This document shows positions 1-5,539 of a DNA stretch of 8,168 nucleotides, in pieces (position 1 is the first letter of the stretch; the number at the start of each line of letters is the position of its first letter). The position numbers and the translations under genes are program-made. The DNA is from Neisseria lactamica (GTDB taxonomy: Bacteria; Pseudomonadota; Gammaproteobacteria; Burkholderiales; Neisseriaceae): NCBI GenBank assembly GCA_001067655.1, contig JUNU01000153.1, positions 1 through 8,168 on the forward strand. Direction: 5' to 3'. The notes beneath the pieces were generated by a model. That model had not been told where the DNA came from, made no database searches, and was given only the letters and a program-made list of their open reading frames with translations.

Positions 1-52
1 CTTTGAGCTAAGGCGAGGCAACACCGTACTGGTTTAAAGTTAATCCACTATA
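1..52. mobile_element. Correia repeat enclosed element (CREE/NEMIS), right-hand part
   Basis: This is the end of a Correia element, the miniature inverted-repeat element of Neisseria. The segment ends at position 52 with the diagnostic terminal repeat TTAATCCACTATA, and the inner part GAGCTAAGGCGAGGCAAC matches the conserved interior of the family as I know it. Only the last third or so of a roughly 155-bp element is present; the rest lies left of the window. Full-length elements can supply promoters or an IHF site and, when transcribed, fold into hairpins cut by RNase III. This copy lies about 115 bp before the nlpD promoter, so any influence on nlpD is a guess. Confidence 0.88.
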
Positions 53-168
53 AACAGTTATTTTAAAATGAAACCCTACATTAAGCCCATACCCGCTGTC
101 CGTCAGATTTTCAAACAGGCGAACCAGTCAAAATCAGGCACTTTAACAGTTACTAACGGCTGCAATAC

Positions 169-197
169 TTGAGAACAGGGCATATTTTTATTATGAT
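169..197 (+). promoter_or_regulatory. Probable sigma-70 promoter of nlpD
   Basis: A -35 box TTGAGA (169-174) and a -10 box TATGAT (192-197) are separated by exactly 17 bases. Each matches the consensus at five of six positions. Transcription would start near 204 and give a leader of about 37 nt before the nlpD ATG. This is the best promoter match in the window. No operator is obvious around it. Confidence 0.62.
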
Positions 198-240
198 ATG
201 TCCCAATAAAACAACAACCCGATATAAAGGTCATCCAATC

Positions 241-1161
241 ATGTTGAAAAAAACCGCATTTTACGCAGGGTCGGCAGCCCTCGCCCTCATACTCAGCGCA
301 TGCGCCAGCCAACAACCTGCGCCCGTCGTCGTAGGCAATTCCGGCAGCAATTCCGGTTCTGCAAATACAGCCTCCAACAATCCATATGGTGCAGCGCCTT
401 ATGAAACCAATGCGGCCAACAACGACGCCCCTTATACCCCTCCCGCCTCCACTCCTCCTGCCAACAGCAGCTACCCTTCCGGCCCTACCGGCTCTTACAC
501 GCCTTCTTACGCGCCGGTGGACATCAATGCTGCAACACACACCGTAGTGCGCGGCGATACCGTCTATAACATTTCCAAACGTTACCAAATTACGCAAGAC
601 AACCTCCGCACATGGAACGGCTTGGCAGACAACACCATCAGCGTCGGACAAACCCTCCGCGTCAAACCGAACGGCTACAGCGCCCCAACCGCTACTGCGT
701 CTGTTCCGACACCTCCTCCGACACAAACCGCCTCTCCCAAACCTACTCCCGCACCGCTTAACACCCCGACCGTTTCCACAGGCGGTACCCGCACAGTCAG
801 CGGCATCACATGGCAACGTCCGACCGTCGGCAACGTCATCAGCAACTTCGGCGGCAGCAACAAAGGCGTAGATATCGGCGGTACAGCCGGTCAACCCGTC
901 GTTGCCGCTGCTGACGGCAAAGTCGTCTATGCCGGCTCAGGTTTGCGCGGTTACGGCAACCTGGTCATCATCCAACACAACTCATCTTATCTGAGCGCAT
1001 ACGGTCACAACCAACGCTTGCTGGTCAACGAAGGACAACAAGTCAAACGCGGTCAAACCATCGCAAACATGGGTAATACAGATGCCAGCCGCACGCAACT
1101 GCATTTTGAAGTGCGCCAAAACGGCAAACCGGTCAACCCTGCAAACTACGTTGCATTTTAA
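241..1161 (+). CDS. nlpD: NlpD-type lipoprotein, murein hydrolase activator (LysM + degenerate LytM/M23)
   Basis: The protein has 306 aa. Residues 1-20 form a lipoprotein signal peptide (basic MLKK, hydrophobic core) with lipobox LSAC and lipidated Cys21. Ala22 at the +2 position predicts outer-membrane sorting. A low-complexity Ser/Asn/Pro linker (22-98) leads to a LysM peptidoglycan-binding domain (about 99-143), a second Pro/Thr-rich linker (144-182) and a LytM/M23 fold (about 197-305). The metal site is degenerate: Asn207 stands where the first His of HxxxD should be (Asp211 is kept), and Gln286 replaces the first His of HxH (His288 is kept); His256 remains. This pattern matches E. coli NlpD, which activates an amidase rather than cutting peptidoglycan itself; gonococcal NlpD is known to activate AmiC. 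The ATG at 241 is chosen over a TTG at 169 because it begins the signal peptide and has AAAGG (226-230) upstream. The gene is monocistronic, with its own promoter and terminator. Confidence 0.93.
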   Translation: MLKKTAFYAGSAALALILSACASQQPAPVVVGNSGSNSGSANTASNNPYGAAPYETNAANNDAPYTPPASTPPANSSYPSGPTGSYTPSYAPVDINAATHTVVRGDTVYNISKRYQITQDNLRTWNGLADNTISVGQTLRVKPNGYSAPTATASVPTPPPTQTASPKPTPAPLNTPTVSTGGTRTVSGITWQRPTVGNVISNFGGSNKGVDIGGTAGQPVVAAADGKVVYAGSGLRGYGNLVIIQHNSSYLSAYGHNQRLLVNEGQQVKRGQTIANMGNTDASRTQLHFEVRQNGKPVNPANYVAF

Positions 1162-1175
1162 AATCAATGCCATAC

Positions 1176-1205
1176 AAAACCGCCCAAATTGGGCGGTTTT
1201 TATTT
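1176..1205 (+). terminator. Intrinsic terminator of nlpD
   Basis: A ten-base-pair stem pairs AAAACCGCCC (1176-1185) with GGGCGGTTTT (1191-1200) around a five-base loop, and a T-rich tail follows. It begins 14 bases after the nlpD stop codon and should end that transcript before the cupin gene. Confidence 0.9.
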
Positions 1206-1253
1206 TCAAAGACAAAAGCCAACCGCCCCAATTCACAACAATATTGACTTATA

Positions 1254-1285
1254 TTGAATTTCTCCCGCCGATACACCCGTACAAT
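1254..1285 (+). promoter_or_regulatory. Weak candidate promoter of the cupin gene
   Basis: TTGAAT (1254-1259) and TACAAT (1280-1285) resemble -35 and -10 boxes, but the spacer is 20 bases, longer than ideal. The -35 candidate lies in a phased direct repeat of ATATTGA (1241-1247 and 1251-1257). Because a terminator lies upstream, some promoter is expected between 1206 and 1375; this is the best candidate I see, and it is weak. Confidence 0.3.
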
Positions 1286-1311
1286 CAAACTTATTGCCGT
1301 CTCCAGTATTT

Positions 1312-1323
1312 TTCAGACGACCC
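1312..1323 (-). repeat. DNA uptake sequence, single copy
   Basis: The minus strand reads GGGTCGTCTGAA, one base off the AGGTCGTCTGAA form that dominates the window. It has no inverted partner nearby, so it is not a terminator. It lies in the probable leader of the cupin gene. The expected role is recognition by the type IV pilus transformation machinery (ComP binds the DUS). Confidence 0.8.
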
Positions 1324-1381
1324 TCAAGACATTTCCGTCTTTTGAAATCTTTCTCAAAGCTTTTCTTTTCAAGGAGTCATC

Positions 1382-1720
1382 ATGCAACAATACACCCTAG
1401 ATCCCAAAGCCTTGCTCGGTGGCGTTATCCATAGCGATATCGACCAAGAAATCGTTCAACTCTCCCTGCAAAAGGATAATGAAATCCCCGATTATCAAGC
1501 TGATGCCATTATTCTCCTGCTGGTACTCAACGGCAGCGCCAAAATCATTACCCAAACTGAAACCCTCTCCACGCAAGGACTTCAAGTCGTCCGCCTTGAA
1601 CCCAACGAAACCCACAGCATACGCGCCCTACAAGACCACACCAATATACTGGTCATCAAGCAGCTTACTTACGCTTCCGGCCTGAATAAAAAACTACGTT
1701 TCGGCAAATGTTGCCTATAA
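1382..1720 (+). CDS. Small cupin-fold protein of unknown function
   Basis: The protein has 112 aa, no signal peptide and no membrane segment, so it should be cytosolic. The start is firm: AAGGAG (1371-1376) sits five bases before the ATG. The alternation of short hydrophobic strands looks like one cupin barrel: strand AIILLLVLNGSAKII (about 42-56) with the turn Asn50-Gly51, then the second-motif-like RLEPNETHSI (71-80) with Pro74 and His78. The usual first-motif HxH...E metal ligands are missing; the equivalent stretch (about 31-42) contains no His. Metal binding, and so dioxygenase-type chemistry, looks unlikely; a ligand-binding or regulatory role is possible. A Cys-Cys pair sits at 110-111, just before the end. 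The gene stands alone between terminators, so context does not reveal its function. I am sure it is a gene, fairly sure of the fold, and do not know the role. Confidence 0.85.
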   Translation: MQQYTLDPKALLGGVIHSDIDQEIVQLSLQKDNEIPDYQADAIILLLVLNGSAKIITQTETLSTQGLQVVRLEPNETHSIRALQDHTNILVIKQLTYASGLNKKLRFGKCCL

Positions 1721-1723
1721 AAT

Positions 1724-1768
1724 AGGTCGTCTGAAAACCAAGAAAAATGGTTTTCAGACGACTTTTTC
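1724..1768 (+). terminator. DUS-hairpin terminator of the cupin gene
   Basis: Two uptake sequences face each other: an exact AGGTCGTCTGAA (1724-1735) and, on the minus strand, AAGTCGTCTGAA (1753-1764). The stem GTCGTCTGAAAACCA (1726-1740) pairs perfectly over 15 bases with 1748-1762 around a seven-base A-rich loop. A run of five T follows the stem. It starts four bases after the stop codon. Use of inverted DUS pairs as terminators is a known neisserial habit. Confidence 0.88.
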
Positions 1769-1867
1769 AGCATTCAATCCCAGCCGCTGCTCAAAGAAGT
1801 AACCAATCAAAGTTCTGATACAAGATCACGCTCCTGCATCCCTACTTTGTTTGTATTCAGCAAAAAA

Positions 1868-1901
1868 GAAAAGGTCGTCTGAAATTTTTCAGACGACCTT
1901 T
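1868..1901 (-). terminator. DUS-hairpin terminator of pnp
   Basis: Two exact copies of the uptake sequence, at 1872-1883 (plus) and 1888-1899 (minus), form a near-perfect stem with a loop of about four bases. Read on the minus strand, the stem is followed by a T-rich tract (complement of the A-run at 1862-1871). It lies 25 bases after the pnp stop codon and should end the pnp transcript. It and the cupin terminator stand head to head, insulating the convergent genes. Confidence 0.88.
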
Positions 1902-1925
1902 CATCAATCAAATTTAACTCAACGA

Positions 1926-4046
1926 TTATTCAGGCGCTTTTTCTTCGCGCGCAGGAGCTTCGGTCAATGCTTTGATAGACAGACGCACACGGCCGCGGTC
2001 GTCCACTTCCAATGCTTTCACATTCACAACCTGACCGACTTGCAGATAGTCGCTGACGTTGCGTACGCGCTCGTGGGCAATTTGGCTGATGTGTACCAAG
2101 CCGTCTTTGCCCGGCATCACGCTGACGATGGCGCCAACGTTGTTGTCGAGGATTTTAACCACAGTACCTTCGTACACTTTGCCCACTTCCACTTCGGCAG
2201 TGATTTCTTCGATGCGTTTTTTCGCAGCATCGCCGGCTTCTTGAGTGGTTGCGGCAATAGTGATGGTGCCGTCTTCCGCAATATTGATTTCAGTACCGGT
2301 TTCAGCGGTAATCGCGCGGATGGTTTCGCCGCCTTTACCAATGACTTCGCGGATTTTGTCTTGGTTGATTTTCATGGTAAACAGACGCGGAGCGTGAGCG
2401 GACAGCTCTTGCGGACCTGCCACGGCGGCTTTCATCTGTTCCAAGATGTGCAGACGCGCGTCTTTGGCTTGCGCCAAAGCAATCTGCATGATTTCTTTGG
2501 TAATACCTTGGATTTTGATGTCCATTTGCAGCGCGGTCACGCCTTCGGTCGTACCAGCAACTTTGAAGTCCATATCGCCCAAGTGATCCTCATCACCCAA
2601 GATGTCGGTCAACACGGCGAATTTGTTGTTGTCCAAAATCAGACCCATCGCGATACCGGCAACGTGTGCTTTCAAAGGCACACCGGCAGACAGCAAGCTC
2701 AAGCAGCCGCCGCAGACGGAAGCCATAGAAGACGAACCGTTGGACTCGGTAATTTCGGAAACGACACGCATGGTGTAGCTGAATTCTTCAGGAGACGGCA
2801 ATACGGCAACCAGTGCGCGTTTTGCCAAGCGGCCATGTCCGATTTCACGACGTTTCGGCGCGCCGACGCGGCCGACTTCGCCGGTAGAATATGGCGGGAA
2901 GTTGTAATGCAGCATGAAGCGGTCGGTGTATTCACCGGAAAGCGCGTCAATAATTTGCTCGTCGCGAGAAGTACCCAAAGTCGCTACGGCAAGGGCTTGG
3001 GTTTCGCCACGGGTAAACAGGGCAGAACCATGTGTACGCGGCAGTACTCCGGTTTGGATATTCAGCGGACGGACGGTGCGGGTATCGCGACCGTCGATAC
3101 GCGGCTGACCATCCAAAATTTGGGTGCGGACAACGTCGGCTTCCAAATGTTTGAAAATGCCTTTGATTTCGTTGGCAGCCAGAGTATCGGTTTCTTCGGT
3201 AATCAGCGCATCTTTCACTGCACTCCAGGCTTCGTCCAATTTGGCAGAACGCGCTTGTTTTTGACGGATTTTGAACGCTTCTTTAATGGCTTCGCCTGCG
3301 ATTTCGCGCACTTTGGCAACCAATTCTTCATTGGTTTCAGGCGCTTTCCAATCCCATACTTCAGGGTTTACTTCGTCGGCGAACTCGTTGATGGCGTTAA
3401 TCGCCACCTGCATTTGGTCGTGACCGTAAACCACGGCACCGAGCATCACGTCTTCAGGCAGGATTTTGGCTTCAGATTCCACCATCAAAACGGCTTTGGA
3501 TGTACCAGCAACCACCAAGTCCAGTTTGGATTTCGCCAATTCGGCTTTGGTCGGGTTCAGCACATACACACCGTTTACATAACCTACGCGTGCAGCACCA
3601 ATCGGGCCGGCAAACGGTACGCCGCTCAACACCAGCGCAGCGGATGCGCCGAGCATGGCAGGAATATCAGAATCGATTTCAGGGTCAACGGAAACCACCA
3701 TCGCAACGATTTGGATGTCGTGGTAGAAACCTTCAGGGAACAGCGGGCGGATAGGACGGTCGATCAGACGGCTGGTCAGGATTTCTTTTTCGCTTTGTTT
3801 GCCTTCGCGCTTAAAGAAACCGCCGGGGATTTTACCTGCGGCGTAAGTGCGCTCAAGGTAATCAACAGTCAGAGGGAAGAAGTCTTGACCTTCTTTGACT
3901 TCTTTATTGGCGGTCACAGCAACCAAAACAACGGTGTCGCCCATCGATACTTTAACAGCCGCTGCGGCTTGGCGCGCGATTTCGCCGGTTTCCAAAGTAA
4001 CGGTGTGATTGCCGTATTGGAAGGTTTTAACGTGTTTATCGAACAT
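1926..4046 (-). CDS. pnp: Polyribonucleotide nucleotidyltransferase (polynucleotide phosphorylase)
   Basis: The protein has 706 aa, the family's usual length. PNPase degrades RNA 3' to 5' with phosphate, releasing nucleoside diphosphates, as a trimer that can join the degradosome. Domains in order: first RNase PH-like domain (about 12-145), linker and helical domain (about 240-320), second RNase PH-like domain (about 322-545), KH domain (about 555-615) with GKGG at 570-573, and S1 domain (about 621-692). Active-site features are present: Ser438-440 in the phosphate-binding NGSSS, and Asp487 and Asp493 in GDEDHLGDMDF, which I align with E. coli Asp486 and Asp492. Arg399-Arg400 and the FFKR loop (77-80) are also kept. 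The ATG at 4046 is preferred to the in-frame GTG at 4070 because AAAGGAA (complement of 4051-4057) precedes it and MFDKHVKTFQ is the normal neisserial start. rpsO, the common upstream partner, is absent; ppsR lies upstream behind its own terminator. Confidence 0.98.
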   Translation of the reverse strand: MFDKHVKTFQYGNHTVTLETGEIARQAAAAVKVSMGDTVVLVAVTANKEVKEGQDFFPLTVDYLERTYAAGKIPGGFFKREGKQSEKEILTSRLIDRPIRPLFPEGFYHDIQIVAMVVSVDPEIDSDIPAMLGASAALVLSGVPFAGPIGAARVGYVNGVYVLNPTKAELAKSKLDLVVAGTSKAVLMVESEAKILPEDVMLGAVVYGHDQMQVAINAINEFADEVNPEVWDWKAPETNEELVAKVREIAGEAIKEAFKIRQKQARSAKLDEAWSAVKDALITEETDTLAANEIKGIFKHLEADVVRTQILDGQPRIDGRDTRTVRPLNIQTGVLPRTHGSALFTRGETQALAVATLGTSRDEQIIDALSGEYTDRFMLHYNFPPYSTGEVGRVGAPKRREIGHGRLAKRALVAVLPSPEEFSYTMRVVSEITESNGSSSMASVCGGCLSLLSAGVPLKAHVAGIAMGLILDNNKFAVLTDILGDEDHLGDMDFKVAGTTEGVTALQMDIKIQGITKEIMQIALAQAKDARLHILEQMKAAVAGPQELSAHAPRLFTMKINQDKIREVIGKGGETIRAITAETGTEINIAEDGTITIAATTQEAGDAAKKRIEEITAEVEVGKVYEGTVVKILDNNVGAIVSVMPGKDGLVHISQIAHERVRNVSDYLQVGQVVNVKALEVDDRGRVRLSIKALTEAPAREEKAPE

Positions 4047-4063
4047 TTCGTTCCTTTCAGAAT

Positions 4064-4135
4064 GCCGCACGCTAAAACACTAATAATGCACACTAAAAGT
4101 GAGAATGTGCATAGTTAGGGTTTCAGGTGTGCGGC
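4064..4135 (-). promoter_or_regulatory. Structured leader of pnp (nested stem-loop)
   Basis: On the pnp transcript GCCGCAC (complement of 4129-4135) can pair with GTGCGGC (complement of 4064-4070), closing a 58-base internal region. Inside it, TGTGCAT (4106-4112) and ATGCACA (4086-4092) form a second seven-base-pair stem. The inner side can alternatively use CACT/AGTG (4091-4094 with 4098-4101). The outer stem ends six bases before the AAAGGAA ribosome site. E. coli pnp carries a leader hairpin that RNase III cuts and PNPase then degrades for autoregulation; equivalence here is inference. Confidence 0.45.
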
Positions 4136-4155
4136 GGTTGGTAAAAACTATATTT

Positions 4156-4167
4156 TTCAGACGACCT
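4156..4167 (-). repeat. DNA uptake sequence, single exact copy
   Basis: The minus strand reads AGGTCGTCTGAA exactly. It is unpaired and lies in the pnp upstream region, between a TTGACC (complement of 4173-4178) and a TATAGT (complement of 4147-4152). Those two boxes could form a weak second promoter with a 20-base spacer. Confidence 0.88.
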
Positions 4168-4189
4168 CAAACGGTCAATCCAAACGCGC

Positions 4190-4218
4190 ATTATAATAGC
4201 AAATGTAAGTAAATCCAA
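4190..4218 (-). promoter_or_regulatory. Probable promoter of pnp
   Basis: On the minus strand a perfect TATAAT (complement of 4190-4195) lies 17 bases downstream of TTGGAT (complement of 4213-4218). The -35 box is poor (first three bases only), but the spacing and -10 are ideal. Transcription would begin near 4183, giving a leader of about 137 nt that contains a DUS and the nested stem-loop. It stands directly after the ppsR terminator, as expected for an independent unit. Confidence 0.5.
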
Positions 4219-4232
4219 GCATTCATGACAGC

Positions 4233-4276
4233 AAAAGGTCGTCTGAAACGCGCTTCCGTGTTTCAGACGACCTTTT
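4233..4276 (-). terminator. DUS-hairpin terminator of ppsR
   Basis: Exact uptake sequences at 4236-4247 (plus) and 4262-4273 (minus) lie in a 17-base perfect inverted repeat (4233-4249 with 4260-4276) with a ten-base loop. Read on the minus strand it ends in the four U residues of the arm, with no longer tract. It lies 23 bases after the ppsR stop and separates ppsR from pnp. Confidence 0.82.
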
Positions 4277-4299
4277 ATTAATAGTCAATATGTTACGCC

Positions 4300-5121
4300 T
4301 CAAAAACGCCGTTTCAATTTGCAGGCTTGAAGAATATGGACGGCAAGTTCTTCCACCGATTTATCGGTCGTATTGGTGAACGGAATACCGTGACGTTTAA
4401 ACATATTTTGCGCATCGGCAATCTCACTGCGGCAGGTATCGATTTTGGCATAAGTCGAATTCGGACGGCGCTCTTGACGGATGGCCTGCAGGCGTTCGGG
4501 TTGAATGGTCAGGCCGAACAGTTTGTCTTTGTAAGGTTTGACCATGCGCGGCAGGTCGGTGGATTCCAAATCGTCGGGAATCAGCGGGTAATTGGCGGCA
4601 CGGATACCGTATTGCAGGGCGAGGTAAAGACAGGTCGGCGTTTTGCCCGAACGCGATACGCCCATCAGGATCACATCGGCTTCTTTCAGGTTTTTATCGC
4701 TGACGCCGTCATCGTGGTTGAGCGAGAAATTGACCGCCTCCATACGCGCATCGTAGCGTTGCGTATTGCCGATACTGTGGTGACCCTGTTCGGCGGCAAC
4801 CGCCTCGGTGTTGAGTTCTTTTTCCAAAAGCCCAAGGAAGGTTTCGAAAAAATTGATATGGAAAGCACCCGCTTTTTTGATGATTTCACGGATTTCGTCA
4901 TTGACGACGCTGACGAAGGCAATCGGGCGCAAACCGTTTTCCTGAGCGTTGCGGTTGACTATTTCGACGACGGTACGCGCTTTTTCAGGCGTATCGATGA
5001 AGGGATAGGTGTGGCGTTTGAATTCGATTCTGCCAAACTGATTCAGCAGTGCCTCACCGATATTTTCAGCAGTCAGGCCGGTACGGTCGGAAATATAAAA
5101 CACATGGCGCGGGGCGGTCAT
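4300..5121 (-). CDS. ppsR: Phosphoenolpyruvate synthase regulatory protein (kinase/pyrophosphorylase, DUF299)
   Basis: The protein has 273 aa, full length for the family. PpsR is bifunctional and cytosolic: it inactivates PEP synthase by ADP-dependent phosphorylation of a threonine beside the catalytic histidine, and reactivates it by phosphate-dependent dephosphorylation that releases pyrophosphate. Visible marks are the N-terminal VFYISDRTGLTAE (7-19) and the nucleotide-binding P-loop GVSRSGKTP (154-162) after the hydrophobic strand DVILM (149-153). The related PPDK regulator of plants and other bacteria shares this fold, but the neighbouring gene is ppsA, not ppdK, which settles the target by context. 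The ATG at 5121 has AAAGG (complement of 5130-5134) eight bases upstream; an out-of-frame ATG touching that AAAGG is too close to be used. The gene is divergent from ppsA. I see no missing residues or disruption. Confidence 0.96.
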   Translation of the reverse strand: MTAPRHVFYISDRTGLTAENIGEALLNQFGRIEFKRHTYPFIDTPEKARTVVEIVNRNAQENGLRPIAFVSVVNDEIREIIKKAGAFHINFFETFLGLLEKELNTEAVAAEQGHHSIGNTQRYDARMEAVNFSLNHDDGVSDKNLKEADVILMGVSRSGKTPTCLYLALQYGIRAANYPLIPDDLESTDLPRMVKPYKDKLFGLTIQPERLQAIRQERRPNSTYAKIDTCRSEIADAQNMFKRHGIPFTNTTDKSVEELAVHILQACKLKRRF

Positions 5122-5422
5122 TCAGTCATCCTTTGAAATTTAAGACAGTTGCAGACGGTTATCATAGCAGCTGAAACCTTCTAAATAAAGGGAATACGCT
5201 TAAATTACACCCAACTACAATGCAATTAAACCCACCTTTAAACGCATTTTTATTTTAATAATCGAATTATCTTAGAATTTTATACCCATCTAAAACCTTT
5301 CCAAACTCTACCAATCGGTCATTAATCTATTTCAAACCTTATGTTTTACAAAGAAATAGACAACAGGAATACTGGTTTTCCCATCAGATTTCATTTGACT
5401 ACACGCCTGAAGCCCGCAATTT

Positions 5423-5434
5423 TTCAGACGACCC
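5423..5434 (-). repeat. DNA uptake sequence, single copy
   Basis: The minus strand reads GGGTCGTCTGAA, one base off the window's main form. It lies 106 bases before the ppsA start and about 25 bases before the candidate -35 box. A decayed facing copy lies at 5468-5478. Confidence 0.8.
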
Positions 5435-5459
5435 GCAAATAAATCGAGACAGAAAAAGC

Positions 5460-5489
5460 ATGACAGCGGTCGTTTGAATCGCTTAAAAT
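5460..5489 (+). promoter_or_regulatory. Probable promoter of ppsA
   Basis: ATGACA (5460-5465) and TAAAAT (5484-5489) each match the sigma-70 boxes at five of six positions and are 18 bases apart. Transcription would start near 5496, giving a leader of about 44 nt. The spacer contains a decayed uptake sequence, GGTCGTTTGAA (5468-5478). Confidence 0.5.
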
Positions 5490-5539
5490 AACAAAGCGTA
5501 TTCGTTTCTTTTTTAACATATCTTGGATTGGACACACAA

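Larger units (their letters stand above)
5122..5539. other. A+T-rich divergent intergenic region between ppsR and ppsA
   Basis: This 418-bp gap holds both promoters and no convincing gene. The stretch from about 5200 to 5345 is strongly A+T-rich and includes a short inverted repeat, ATAAT-CGA-ATTAT (5258-5270). A -10-like TATGAT for ppsR lies at the complement of 5161-5166, without a good -35. A single DUS and a decayed DUS lie at 5423-5434 and 5468-5478. The gap is long for two genes of one pathway, leaving room for regulator sites I could not identify. Confidence 0.6.

Noticed and set aside
103..894. A 263-codon minus-strand frame over nlpD
   Set aside because: Cys/Gly/Arg-rich shadow of the Ala/Pro/Thr-rich nlpD coding sequence.
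1082..1345. An 87-codon plus-strand frame crossing the nlpD end and terminator
   Set aside because: It overlaps nlpD out of frame and passes through the intrinsic terminator; no supporting signals.
1754..1828. Short minus-strand open stretch that reads like a protein C-terminus between the two terminators
   Set aside because: Only 24 codons between stops, no start codon, and it ends within a DUS; cannot be distinguished from chance, though a gene remnant is possible.
1851..4118. A 755-codon open frame on the plus strand opposite pnp
   Set aside because: It mirrors pnp, is rich in Phe, His, Gly and Arg as expected of an antisense shadow, has no ribosome site, and runs through the pnp terminator hairpin. 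pnp itself is unmistakable.
1724..4273. Repeated inverted motifs considered as a CRISPR array
   Set aside because: The repeats are the 12-bp DNA uptake sequence in inverted pairs at irregular distances, not regularly spaced direct repeats.
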